Notes under the pieces: generated by a model | What the model was told of the DNA's origin: nothing | Databases searched by the model: none | Seen by the model: only the letters and a program-made list of their open reading frames with translations | In this document: positions 1 through 7,825 of the stretch, piece by piece | Layout: each line of letters starts with the position of its first letter | Numbering within the stretch: position 1 is the first letter of the stretch | NCBI GenBank assembly: GCA_016930515.1 | Contig: JAFGGO010000015.1 | Coordinates: 1 to 37,003 of the forward strand | Direction of reading: 5' to 3' | Origin: Promethearchaeota archaeon | Lineage (GTDB): Archaea; Asgardarchaeota; Lokiarchaeia; Sigyniarchaeales; SOKP01 | Length of the DNA stretch: 37,003 nt | Program-made: the position numbers and the translations under genes

Positions 1-150
1 ATGATGGAGTACGAGCAGAAATCCAAGGCCGATCGGGTACTAATCGAGTACGTGAAGGTTCTCCAGGATGCTTACGCCAGCAAGCGCTCCCAAGAAAAAA
101 AATCGCTCAAGGCTTCGATTCGAAAGAAAATGAACTTGATTAAAAAATAA
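1..150 (+). CDS. C-terminal end of an unidentified protein (possibly 5'-partial)
   Basis: An open frame runs from the first base to a TAA at 148-150. It begins with two ATG codons, so the gene could start here, but the frame is open to the window edge and is more likely the tail of a longer gene. The 49 visible residues are charged and helix-prone, with a lysine-rich end (KKMNLIKK). The stretch is richer in G and C than the rest of the window, which suggests a well-expressed or conserved gene. A strong T-rich tract follows the stop at once. I do not recognise the family. Confidence 0.5.
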   Translation: MMEYEQKSKADRVLIEYVKVLQDAYASKRSQEKKSLKASIRKKMNLIKK

Positions 151-185
151 TTTTTTCCTTTTTTACTTGTTTTTTTATATTTTTA
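151..185 (+). terminator. T-rich archaeal terminator
   Basis: Runs of six, six and seven T begin directly after the stop codon at 150, with no stem-loop needed. Archaeal RNA polymerase commonly terminates on such oligo-T tracts. This would end the first gene and isolate it from the GTPase gene that follows. Confidence 0.5.
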
Positions 186-212
186 GTACTTGCAGAAGTT
201 TATAAGGTAAAA

Positions 213-222
213 CTTTTATAAT
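213..222 (+). promoter_or_regulatory. TATA-like box for the GTPase gene
   Basis: The AT-rich element CTTTTATAAT lies about 35 bases upstream of the ATG at 255. That spacing predicts a transcription start near 240 and a short leader. No Shine-Dalgarno sequence is visible before the ATG. In such AT-rich DNA, TATA-like matches also arise by chance. Confidence 0.35.
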
Positions 223-254
223 ATTTTTAAAGTAAGAATATAAGATTTTTTAAA

Positions 255-1652
255 ATGCTCCGCCAAGTTTTCATCGTCTACAAAAACGAAGTTATTTACA
301 AAAGGACATACGGGAACGCTTTAAGTACCTCCGAAATTGAGGATGTGTCCTTTAAAATCCAAGCAGAGACTAAAAAAAAGCTAGCGAAACTTATAGGTTA
401 TTATGACTTTCTTAAATATAAGATTGCTTACCTCATTGACACTGAAACTGAACTAATCTTTATATTCGTCACAGGTTTAATGGACGATTTTTATAGGCAT
501 GTCCGACCCGAACTTGAGCGTTTTAAAGACAAGTTTACAAAGCGTTATCACTTAGACATTCCTAAAAAAAGGTTAAATAACTTACAATTCGAAGAATTAG
601 ACAAAGAAATCGATCTAATGCATCAAAACATTCCGACTAAGATTGCAGTCGTGGGATTTGCGGGAGTTGGAAAAACAACCATTAAATCCCTCATCAAGAT
701 GGATGCCCTACCTCTTCAACACATACCGACGATATCGGGCGACGTTGCTACGATACAAGTGGGTAAATTAAAATTTAGATTGTTCGATTTCGCAGGTCAA
801 GACGAGTTTAAGTATTTGTGGAAGGGTTTTTTACGGGGAAGTCAAGCTGTCTTGGTTGTTACCGAATCGACGCAAAGTAATTTGGATAAAAGCACCTTCT
901 TCTTAGAACTCATCCAAAGCGAGGTACCACACGCCCGAACTGCCATTATTGCGAACAAACAGGACCTAAGAGGAGCTTTATCGGTTGAAAAAGTTGAAAA
1001 CTTCTTCAAACTGAAGACGTATCCTATGGTAGCAAACCGCAAGGAAAATAGGAACAAGATGATACGAATCATCGCAGATGTAATGGACATCAACCCTGAA
1101 TCGTCTCCATTAATCAGGGAATTATTTGAAAACGTTGATCCCATCAATATATTTGAGAAAACAGCAAAATTAGGCGATGTAAGTTCTCAGACAACAGTGA
1201 TCGCCACTTCTAAAACCACTGAAGCCGTCCCAGAAATCTTAAATGAAAAAACGACCATGGAAAAAATCGAAACCCTCGATGCTCAAGAAAAAGCTGAACT
1301 TACAATGTCCTATTTGGATCCCATCCAAAGACGGAAATTAGTACAATCAAAAACAATTATACAACAAAATATAACCGAATCCAGCGTCGTCTCGGATTTA
1401 TTTTCCGAAGTGTCTCGGGAAATCATGGAAGCTGGGAAGGATGCAATCAAGACTCATGTGAGCAATAGCGCTTCAAATCTCATAAACGCCCTTAATTGTG
1501 CGTTTTTAACGAAAAGTAATCCTGAAAAATATCCAAATTTTAGCTCGCACCTCAAGGCCTTTAAATTAGATGTGCTTAAAACTTCGGATCTTAACGAGGT
1601 GCGCGCATTATATATTAAATGTTTAGAACGAATTGCTGATTGGGAAGCTTAA
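255..1652 (+). CDS. Longin-like domain fused to an Arf/Ras-type small GTPase
   Basis: This 465-residue protein has a small GTPase domain at about residues 128-280. The P-loop GFAGVGKTT is at 134-142, the G2 threonine in HIPT near 159, G3 DFAGQ at 178-182 with the catalytic glutamine kept, and NKQD at 234-237. The PT plus DxxGQ pattern resembles Arf/SRbeta-type GTPases more than Rab. Residues 1-100 have the beta-strand and helix pattern of a longin domain, ending in a helix with DDFYRHVRPELERF, somewhat like the N-terminus of SRP receptor alpha. Residues 300-465 are a charged linker plus a helical domain I do not recognise. No lipid-anchor cysteine or membrane segment is visible. The gene stands alone on its strand. 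GTP binding is secure; a membrane-trafficking or switch role is inference from eukaryotic relatives. Confidence 0.85.
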   Translation: MLRQVFIVYKNEVIYKRTYGNALSTSEIEDVSFKIQAETKKKLAKLIGYYDFLKYKIAYLIDTETELIFIFVTGLMDDFYRHVRPELERFKDKFTKRYHLDIPKKRLNNLQFEELDKEIDLMHQNIPTKIAVVGFAGVGKTTIKSLIKMDALPLQHIPTISGDVATIQVGKLKFRLFDFAGQDEFKYLWKGFLRGSQAVLVVTESTQSNLDKSTFFLELIQSEVPHARTAIIANKQDLRGALSVEKVENFFKLKTYPMVANRKENRNKMIRIIADVMDINPESSPLIRELFENVDPINIFEKTAKLGDVSSQTTVIATSKTTEAVPEILNEKTTMEKIETLDAQEKAELTMSYLDPIQRRKLVQSKTIIQQNITESSVVSDLFSEVSREIMEAGKDAIKTHVSNSASNLINALNCAFLTKSNPEKYPNFSSHLKAFKLDVLKTSDLNEVRALYIKCLERIADWEA

Positions 1653-1655
1653 AAA

Positions 1656-1892
1656 TTAATTGTGCGTCAATAAATATTTTTCTGCTAATTCTTCCAAGCG
1701 TTCTCTTGCTAGATATTGAAGGTCTCTGGTTCCATGGAGCGTGATCTTAACTTCTTTTCCTTCGATTATTACTGTCAAGTTAATGTAATTTATTTTTTTT
1801 TTGACATCTTCTAAAAATTTTATTGTGTCTTCTAAAGAGTCGTTAGTGTTTTGAAATCTGACGATCATTTTCCTACCAGCCACGATTCTCAC
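1656..1892 (-). CDS. Small conserved-looking protein downstream of csl4
   Basis: A 78-residue protein with a GTG start at 1892; GTG at 1883 or ATG at 1868 are alternatives. It lies 29 bases downstream of csl4 on the same strand, so the two are probably co-transcribed. The predicted pattern is strand-helix-strand-strand-helix, with TVIIEGKEVKITLHG followed by a helix ending RERLEELAEKYL. The size and order recall Pcc1, the dimerising KEOPS subunit, but I see no decisive signature. It is not RpoL, which often sits beside csl4 in archaea, because the HPL motif of that family is missing. Its 3' end nearly abuts the convergent GTPase gene. Function unknown. Confidence 0.6.
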   Translation of the reverse strand: MRIVAGRKMIVRFQNTNDSLEDTIKFLEDVKKKINYINLTVIIEGKEVKITLHGTRDLQYLARERLEELAEKYLLTHN

Positions 1893-1921
1893 GCTCTCTG
1901 ATTTATCTATAAAAAAAAGAA

Positions 1922-2485
1922 TTATAATATCAAGTCCATGTTGACATTCCGATAATCGTCCGCAAGCTTTCGATTTTCAATGTTTCCACACATCGAACAT
2001 TGCAACTTGTTAAAACCGATCTTATCCAAGGTGGTCCCACATATCGTGCAATCTGCGTGAATAATCCCCAGATTTTTTCCAACAGTACTAAGTTTGAACT
2101 CGTTTGATTCTTTTCCAATGACTTTCGCTCGAACAATATCCGTTCCCTGAAACGCATCTTGAATCTTTTCGACATACTTGTTTGAGATCTCGCTCACGTG
2201 AATGTTTCCCATGTAAGAACTGTTGAAATGCAACTTGTTGTTAATGGCACAGAAATCAACACCCACGGAATAAGCTCTTACGAATAAAATTGTTCCTATA
2301 ATAATATCCCCAATTTTTACGGTCTTTCTTTCGTCGTCGTTTGCGTGAAGGATGGCTATCTCACGTTTCCTGCTATCAATGTGTGTGGTGCCAGTTTTTG
2401 TAGAGAAGATTTCTCCGTCTTTCACGTAAGTAGAATTTTTATTTGGTAGGAATTCTTCGACAACACCTAAATACTGACCCGTCAT
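1922..2485 (-). CDS. csl4: Exosome RNA-binding subunit Csl4
   Basis: Csl4 is a cap protein of the archaeal exosome, which degrades and trims RNA 3' to 5'. The family features are present: an N-terminal barrel with GQYLGVVEEFLP, a central S1 domain (about VKIGDIIIGTILFVRAYSVG to the Lys/Val strand near 125), and a C-terminal zinc ribbon with cysteines at 146, 149, 163 and 166. The frame opens at a GTG at 2530 and has an ATG at 2521. I chose the ATG at 2485 because it gives the usual Csl4 N-terminus and is preceded by AAGGA seven bases upstream. The METTL5-like gene is divergent, sharing the upstream region; that pairing of exosome and RNA methyltransferase genes fits RNA metabolism. Confidence 0.88.
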   Translation of the reverse strand: MTGQYLGVVEEFLPNKNSTYVKDGEIFSTKTGTTHIDSRKREIAILHANDDERKTVKIGDIIIGTILFVRAYSVGVDFCAINNKLHFNSSYMGNIHVSEISNKYVEKIQDAFQGTDIVRAKVIGKESNEFKLSTVGKNLGIIHADCTICGTTLDKIGFNKLQCSMCGNIENRKLADDYRNVNMDLIL

Positions 2486-2635
2486 TACGAATTCCTTGTT
2501 TTTAACACTTTTTTTATTCATGTATTTCACAATTATTTAAATAGTATATGAAAAATCTCGTTTTTCTCTTGTATTTAAATAAACAAAATTAAATAAGTTA
2601 AATAAATTTATGCATTATGAAATCGACAAGTTTAG

Positions 2636-3295
2636 GTGCTTTTATTGCTCAAAAAAAAGGATTTGGCTTCGATCGTACAGAACACGCAAGGTTTTAAAAA
2701 TCCAAAAATTAATTTAGAGCAATACTGCATCGATGCCGGTAGCGTGGTAGATTTCGCTTATTTTGCGGGAGTGGAACATGATGATATCCAAAATCAGTTC
2801 ATTTTCGATTTAGGAGCTGGTACGGGTAGAATTTCCATTGCTGCAGCGTTTTTAGGTGCTCAATTCGTGCATTCTATCGACTTAGATTGGGATGCCCTGC
2901 TTATACTTAAAGAAAACATTCATCACGTGAACCTTTGTAATATCATTTCTCCTATATGCGCTGACATCGCTACATTCCCCTTATATAGAAAAAAAAAAAT
3001 AAAATCAACCGATATCACGACTTTAATGAATCCCCCTTTTGGAGTCCAGAAACGAAATGCAGATAGGGTTTTTTTAAAGACAGCTTTTTCTTTCTCGAAA
3101 GTAGTCTATTCAATTCACCTAACAGGAGAGAAAACACGAAAGTTTATATCAAATTTCGCGGATAAATTGGGATGGACGGTTGATTATATAGTTCCATTTA
3201 ACATGCTTTTAGAACGAGCTTATTCTTTTCATAAAGAAAGAGTCAAAAAAATTGATGTTATGATTTATCGATTTATAAAAAAAAGGAAAAGATAA
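2636..3295 (+). CDS. METTL5-like RNA N6-adenine methyltransferase
   Basis: A 219-residue class I SAM methyltransferase. The SAM loop is DLGAGTG at 58-64 and the catalytic motif is NPPFG at 132-136, the [DN]PP[FY] type used for exocyclic amino groups of adenine. The N-terminus (FKNPKINLEQY) matches the archaeal and eukaryotic METTL5 group, which in eukaryotes methylates one adenine of 18S rRNA. The equivalent rRNA target here is inference. The frame has a stop just upstream (TAG at 2633-2635), so translation must begin at GTG 2636 or TTG 2645; no ATG is available nearby. The coding sequence contains a run of 11 A at 2989-2999. Confidence 0.85.
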   Translation: MLLLLKKKDLASIVQNTQGFKNPKINLEQYCIDAGSVVDFAYFAGVEHDDIQNQFIFDLGAGTGRISIAAAFLGAQFVHSIDLDWDALLILKENIHHVNLCNIISPICADIATFPLYRKKKIKSTDITTLMNPPFGVQKRNADRVFLKTAFSFSKVVYSIHLTGEKTRKFISNFADKLGWTVDYIVPFNMLLERAYSFHKERVKKIDVMIYRFIKKRKR

Positions 3296-3335
3296 AAAAT
3301 TACTTCGATTGTGAGTTTTTTGCTCTAATTGAATT

Positions 3336-4640
3336 TTAGTAGAAGTCCTTCCAAGAATCCAATGAGGATGGATATTTCGCATTAGTTCCCAACATTTCTT
3401 CAATTCGGAGTAGTTGATTGTATTTACTCGTTCTATCGGATCTGGCTGTAGCACCAGTTTTAATTTGACCTGTACACAACCCAACGGCTAAGTCTGCGAT
3501 AAAGCAATCCTCCGTCTCACCAGAACGATGAGACACCATGACGTTAAATCCATTTTCAAAAGATAATTTACATGCATTGATGGCCTCCGTTAATGAACCT
3601 ATTTGGTTTACTTTGAGGAGAAGCGCACTACCCGCTTTAGCTTTAATGGCCTTGTCGAGAATATTTATGTTAGTGACTGTAATATCATCATCTACAATCT
3701 GAATGTTCCTATCTACCTTTGCCGTGAGATTTGTAAAACCTCGAAAATCTTTTTCTTCAAATGGGTCTTCGATGGATTTAATAGGATAATCTCGAATTAA
3801 ATCCAAGTAATATTGTAATAATTCGCTTTCGGATAACTTCTTACCATCAATATCGTATTTACCATCGTCGTAAAACTCGCTTGCTGCTGCGTCCATTCCG
3901 AGTACAAAATCGGTTCCTGGAAGGAATCCCGCGCTTTCTATCGCTTCGATGATGATGTCAATTGCGTCCCGTGTTTCTGAAAAATTAGGCGCAAAACCGC
4001 CCTCGTCTCCCACATTTACCGCAGAAGGTCCGTATTTTTTCCTAAGTAATTGCTTTAGGATTTGATAGGTTTCGGCCACGTTTTGAATTGCTTCAGAGAA
4101 CGATTGCGCTCCTACGGGCAAGATCATGAATTCCTGAATTGATAGGTTATTACCCGCGTGTTCGCCACCGTTTAATATATTACAACAAGGGAGTGGAAGC
4201 AAATAATCATTTCTAGTTTTTCCAAAAGCAATTTGATGTAAGTGTTGAAATAAGGGTTTTTCTTCTAGCATTGCCGCAAGTTTTGCAACCGCTAAAGAAA
4301 CGGATAAAATGGCGTTCGCTCCTAGCTTGCTTTTATTTTCTGTCCCATCAATTGCAAGCATTTCTTCGTCTATCTTTTTTTGTTCTCGAGGATCAAATCC
4401 AATTAACTTTTTTGCAATTATCTCGTTAACATTCGATACTGCCTTGGTAACGTGCTTTCCAAGAAACGCCTTGCCGCCATCTCTCAGCTCTAAAGCTTCA
4501 GAAACACCCGTGGAAGCGCCCGAAGGAACTGCTGCTCGAGAAAAGCTCTTTCCAGCACATACGTCTGTCTCGACAGTGGGATTTCCCCTTGAATCTAATA
4601 TCCACCTTGATTTTATGTTAGTTATCTTAAATTCAGTCAT
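3336..4640 (-). CDS. eno: Enolase (phosphopyruvate hydratase)
   Basis: Enolase interconverts 2-phosphoglycerate and phosphoenolpyruvate in cytosolic glycolysis and gluconeogenesis. The full 434-residue length is normal for the family. Visible motifs are the substrate loop SGASTG (40-45), GGEHAGN with the active-site histidine (158-164), GDEGGFAPN with the catalytic glutamate (211-219), SIEDPFEEKD and VDDDITVTN supplying magnesium ligands, the lysine loop LLKVNQIGS, and SHRSGETED. The N-terminus ITNIKSRWILDSRGNPTVE supports the ATG at 4640. A TATA-like box lies about 45 bases upstream. It is transcribed in the same direction as the methyltransferase to its right, but the 154-base gap suggests an independent promoter. 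Confidence 0.98.
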   Translation of the reverse strand: MTEFKITNIKSRWILDSRGNPTVETDVCAGKSFSRAAVPSGASTGVSEALELRDGGKAFLGKHVTKAVSNVNEIIAKKLIGFDPREQKKIDEEMLAIDGTENKSKLGANAILSVSLAVAKLAAMLEEKPLFQHLHQIAFGKTRNDYLLPLPCCNILNGGEHAGNNLSIQEFMILPVGAQSFSEAIQNVAETYQILKQLLRKKYGPSAVNVGDEGGFAPNFSETRDAIDIIIEAIESAGFLPGTDFVLGMDAAASEFYDDGKYDIDGKKLSESELLQYYLDLIRDYPIKSIEDPFEEKDFRGFTNLTAKVDRNIQIVDDDITVTNINILDKAIKAKAGSALLLKVNQIGSLTEAINACKLSFENGFNVMVSHRSGETEDCFIADLAVGLCTGQIKTGATARSDRTSKYNQLLRIEEMLGTNAKYPSSLDSWKDFY

Positions 4641-4681
4641 CTTTCTATCGCTATTTTTCTTCCTTGATAAAAATATAATGC

Positions 4682-4690
4682 ATTATAAGA
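4682..4690 (-). promoter_or_regulatory. TATA-like box for enolase
   Basis: On the minus strand the sequence AAAGGTTCTTATAATG has an A/G-rich BRE-like part followed by CTTATAATG. It lies 42-50 bases upstream of the enolase ATG and predicts a leader of roughly 20 bases. Confidence 0.4.
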
Positions 4691-4794
4691 ACCTTTAATT
4701 CTTATTTATTTCTCAAATTATTCTCAAGTTTTATAAAAAATGTTGTAATAGATCGCACTTATGATAATTCATTTATGAAATATCTTTTAGTGAA

Positions 4795-5634
4795 TCATTT
4801 CTCTCCTATGACTATCAACGGGTTCATGACGAGTTCCATTTCGGTATAATCCGAAAGTTCTTGTTTGATTTCTGTAGTGAGTAATTGCCGTGCAATTGGA
4901 TTTTCCGAGCATATAAATTTCACGTTTTGAAAATGAGAAAGAAATATTTTTTTATAATCGTCCAAACGAAGTTTATTTAAAAAAACATCGGATTTAAAAT
5001 TTTTATCGAGCAAGTGGTTCCACGGTCTTGAAGGATTTATCTCGTGTCCACCGCGCATTTTTGAAAACAAGTCAATCGAAATGTAAAATTTTCCTCCCTT
5101 TTTGAGGACTCTCTTGATTTCTGCAACGCATTTATCCACGTTTTTAAAGTGTTCGAAACTAAGAATCGAAAGCACGAAATCAAATGTATTATCGTGAAAT
5201 TTAATTTCCTCTGCGTTCATTTGAAATACTTTGATTTCTCGAGGCTTCTTGGTCTTTGCTACTCGTTCAAGTTCCTTGTAATAAGTTCTATCCAAAAACA
5301 ACGCCCTGAAAAGGGTTTTTAGGAACCTGTTAATACCATTTTTAGATATAATTGAAATACATGTCCTTACATCGTGCTTGACCAATATAACATCTAAATC
5401 AATCCCTACGACATTATTATTCTTGCTAAAAAGGTATGTGTATTGATATCTTTGACCACACCCTATATCAAGTATTTTTTTATCAGTCAAATCAAACTTA
5501 AATTCTTCAAAGATTTTTTTTTTTATGTTTTTGTATCGATAAAAAGCTGTATTTGCGTGGTATCGAGAGAATTTAAACTGGCTTTTAAACAATTTCAAAT
5601 AATCGAAAAAGCTAGAGCGAGTATAAGTTCTCAT
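4795..5634 (-). CDS. Class I SAM-dependent methyltransferase, substrate unknown
   Basis: A 279-residue protein with a central Rossmann methyltransferase of the Methyltransf_11 type: DIGCG at 56-60, the acidic end of strand 2 in GIDL at 77-80, and FHDNTFDFVLSILSFEHF as motifs II and III. The region between GIDL and the next motif carries an insertion of roughly 50 residues (about 85-140) that would shape substrate binding. The C-terminal part is basic and predicted mixed alpha/beta. No zinc site or membrane segment is seen. Such proteins methylate small molecules, lipids or sugars; nothing in the context identifies the acceptor. ATG at 5634 is the only sensible start. Confidence 0.75.
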   Translation of the reverse strand: MRTYTRSSFFDYLKLFKSQFKFSRYHANTAFYRYKNIKKKIFEEFKFDLTDKKILDIGCGQRYQYTYLFSKNNNVVGIDLDVILVKHDVRTCISIISKNGINRFLKTLFRALFLDRTYYKELERVAKTKKPREIKVFQMNAEEIKFHDNTFDFVLSILSFEHFKNVDKCVAEIKRVLKKGGKFYISIDLFSKMRGGHEINPSRPWNHLLDKNFKSDVFLNKLRLDDYKKIFLSHFQNVKFICSENPIARQLLTTEIKQELSDYTEMELVMNPLIVIGEK

Positions 5635-5810
5635 TGTTCAAAAAAGGATATTTAGAAAAGATAATCAGTAAATCAATTTATAGGTGATCTTTTTTGTTGT
5701 AAAATTAGTATTATTAAAAAAATTGTTGTTAAGAAATATTAAATTCCTTGGTAATGCGAGATTTCAATGATTACTTGTAAAAATTAAAAATATTTTAATG
5801 ACACGTAGCG

Positions 5811-5819
5811 TTTTTATAT
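5811..5819 (+). promoter_or_regulatory. TATA-like box for rfcS
   Basis: TTTTTATAT lies about 35 bases upstream of the rfcS ATG, followed by GGGAG at 5837-5841, ten bases before the start. The GC-bearing GTAGCG just before the box stands out in an otherwise AT-only stretch. Confidence 0.45.
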
Positions 5820-5851
5820 GTAGATTTTAAATCAATGGGAGAAAGAAAACA

Positions 5852-6823
5852 ATGAACGCGAATGTCGAACACCGTCCGTGGGTTGAAAAATACAGACCCC
5901 GCTTTTTAGCCGATATCGTGAATCAAAGAGGAATCATCAAGCGATTAGAGCAATTCGTAAAGGATTCATCAATGCCACACCTCATTTTTGCAGGTCCCGC
6001 CGGAACGGGGAAAACAACCGCCGCTCTCGCAATGGTTAGAGAACTTTACGGGAAGAAAATGGCACCAAATAGTACTTATTTAGAATTGAACGCAAGCGAC
6101 GCGCGTGGAATAGATGTAATCAGGACTTACATAAAAGATTTCGCTAAAACTCGCCCTCCAGAGGAAATTCCCTTTAAAATCTTGATTTTAGATGAAGCGG
6201 ATAACATGACTGCCCCTGCTCAGCAAGCATTACGAAGAACCATGGAAAAATATACGAAAAATTGTCGCATGATACTCATCTGCAACTATTCAAATAAGAT
6301 CATTCCTCCCATTCAATCCCGATGCGTTGTTTTCAGGTTTTCTTCTTTAAATAACGACGATATCAAGGAGAGATTAAAATTCTTATCGAACAGGGAAGGG
6401 ATAATTGTTAGTCCAGATGGTCTAAACGCTCTCGTCGAAGTTTCACGTGGAGATTGCAGGCGAGCTATTAATTACATGCAATCGTGCGGGACTATCTCCG
6501 ATAAAATCGACCAAGAAATAGTCTTCCGCGTGGCTGGCGAGGTTCCTCCAGAAAGAATTAAACAAATACTCAAAACCTCGCTTGAAGGTCAACTTCAATT
6601 GTCCTTAAAACTCTTGAACGACCTGATTAAAAATTATGGATTATCGGGAACTAATATAATTAAAAATATCCATAGAGAAATATACGAATTAGAAATTAGC
6701 GAAGACATCAAGATAGAACTCGCTAAGTTACTTGCTGAATTCGAATATCGATTGAGTCAAGGAGCAACCGAAGAAATTCAACTTCAAGCCTTACTGGCCA
6801 GCATCGTTCTCTTGAAGGATTGA
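5852..6823 (+). CDS. rfcS: Replication factor C small subunit (clamp loader ATPase)
   Basis: RfcS forms the ATPase ring that loads the PCNA sliding clamp on primed DNA. At 323 residues it has the usual length. It shows the RFC N-terminus (PWVEKYRPRFLADIV), Walker A GPAGTGKTT at 48-56, the Walker B DEAD box in LILDEADNMT (114-117), the arginine-finger SRC at 156-158, and sensor 2 in GDCRRAINYMQ. The C-terminal helical collar follows. The ATG at 5852 has a GGGAG upstream. The partner rfcL is not in the window. The 3' end overlaps the convergent truA gene by 33 bases. Confidence 0.96.
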   Translation: MNANVEHRPWVEKYRPRFLADIVNQRGIIKRLEQFVKDSSMPHLIFAGPAGTGKTTAALAMVRELYGKKMAPNSTYLELNASDARGIDVIRTYIKDFAKTRPPEEIPFKILILDEADNMTAPAQQALRRTMEKYTKNCRMILICNYSNKIIPPIQSRCVVFRFSSLNNDDIKERLKFLSNREGIIVSPDGLNALVEVSRGDCRRAINYMQSCGTISDKIDQEIVFRVAGEVPPERIKQILKTSLEGQLQLSLKLLNDLIKNYGLSGTNIIKNIHREIYELEISEDIKIELAKLLAEFEYRLSQGATEEIQLQALLASIVLLKD

Positions 6824-7639
6824 AAATAATTCGCACTTGAGTTGATATAGATTTTTTTTACACTCGAAATATGAATTCATGCGAACAAGAGATTTCTGAT
6901 CAATTTGGAACCTTATCTTTTCTCCATAGTTTACATCCCATAAAACGAGCCCTTTTGGATCTGCGGGTTGATAAGTAATATTTTTTGACGAATCAAATAA
7001 ATTTAAAAATTCTTCTAAATTAATAGCTCCAATTCCCACCTCAATAACTTTTTTTGTCATTCTTCTTACTTGCTGCCTCAAAAATCCCTTGCTTTTAAAA
7101 TCAAAAACAAGGAAATCGTCCTTGCATTGAATTGATGCGAGATCAATTGTTCTCTTGGTTTTAAGGTCTTTTAATTCCGCTTCGCTCTTACAAAAGTTAC
7201 GGAAATCGTGAGTTCCTTCCAATTTTTTTAATGCCTTTTTTAATAAATCAATATTAATTTGAGCAATATTGTCTTGAGTATTGTGAATAATATATCTATA
7301 ATGTCTTTGAACTGCATCGTGTCGAGGAGAAAATCCATTATGAACTTCTGCGAAACACCATGCACCGATATCTCGAGGAAGTGCAGAATTTATCTCCATT
7401 AAATGCAAATTCTTCTCTGAAGAAAATGCAAAACACGCACCTCGAGCTGAGACGTGTTTGTCGGTCCTGCTGGCAAATTCAAGCTTTGAATCCAGTGAAC
7501 TAGTGATGTACCCTTTTTTTAATAAAGTTTTTAAGATAACTTCCTCGATTGTTAAAATTCCTGCTTGTCTTTGGGAACCACGATATTTTTTCGATCCAAT
7601 ATAATAATATTTTACAGCATATCTCTTCTTGAATGACAT
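6791..7639 (-). CDS. truA: tRNA pseudouridine synthase, TruA/Pus1 family
   Basis: TruA-family enzymes convert uridine to pseudouridine in the tRNA anticodon arm. The catalytic aspartate lies in ASRTDKHVSA (D60 from this start), matching the archaeal SRTDxGVSA form. RHYRYIIHN and FLRQQVRRM, the substrate-binding and C-terminal family motifs, are also present. The frame can be extended to a TTG at 7663; I chose the ATG at 7639, which is close to the conserved YAVKYYYIG strand. A GGAAGGAG lies directly against this ATG, closer than usual, so the start is not certain. Convergent with rfcS, with overlapping ends. Confidence 0.9.
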   Translation of the reverse strand: MSFKKRYAVKYYYIGSKKYRGSQRQAGILTIEEVILKTLLKKGYITSSLDSKLEFASRTDKHVSARGACFAFSSEKNLHLMEINSALPRDIGAWCFAEVHNGFSPRHDAVQRHYRYIIHNTQDNIAQINIDLLKKALKKLEGTHDFRNFCKSEAELKDLKTKRTIDLASIQCKDDFLVFDFKSKGFLRQQVRRMTKKVIEVGIGAINLEEFLNLFDSSKNITYQPADPKGLVLWDVNYGEKIRFQIDQKSLVRMNSYFECKKNLYQLKCELFSILQENDAGQ

Positions 7640-7825
7640 CTCCTTCCAGTTGCCAACTTCCAAGTTTTATTTCAATTGATGAGAAAAGTAACCTTGTAAG
7701 GGTAATCAAACATGGTAAAAAAATATGAAACGTTTTAATGCTAAGGATTTTTTTTTTAGGTAATAATCTATATCAATTGTTTTCAATTTGTAAACAATGA
7801 ACAATTTCTAAAAAAAAAGATACAT

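Noticed and set aside
1656..1892. RNA polymerase subunit L (RpoL), often next to csl4
   Set aside because: The conserved HPL segment and the overall pattern of RpoL are missing.
4309..4698. 129-codon open frame antisense to the enolase start
   Set aside because: It is the mirror of the strongly conserved enolase coding sequence and has no independent motif or ribosome site.
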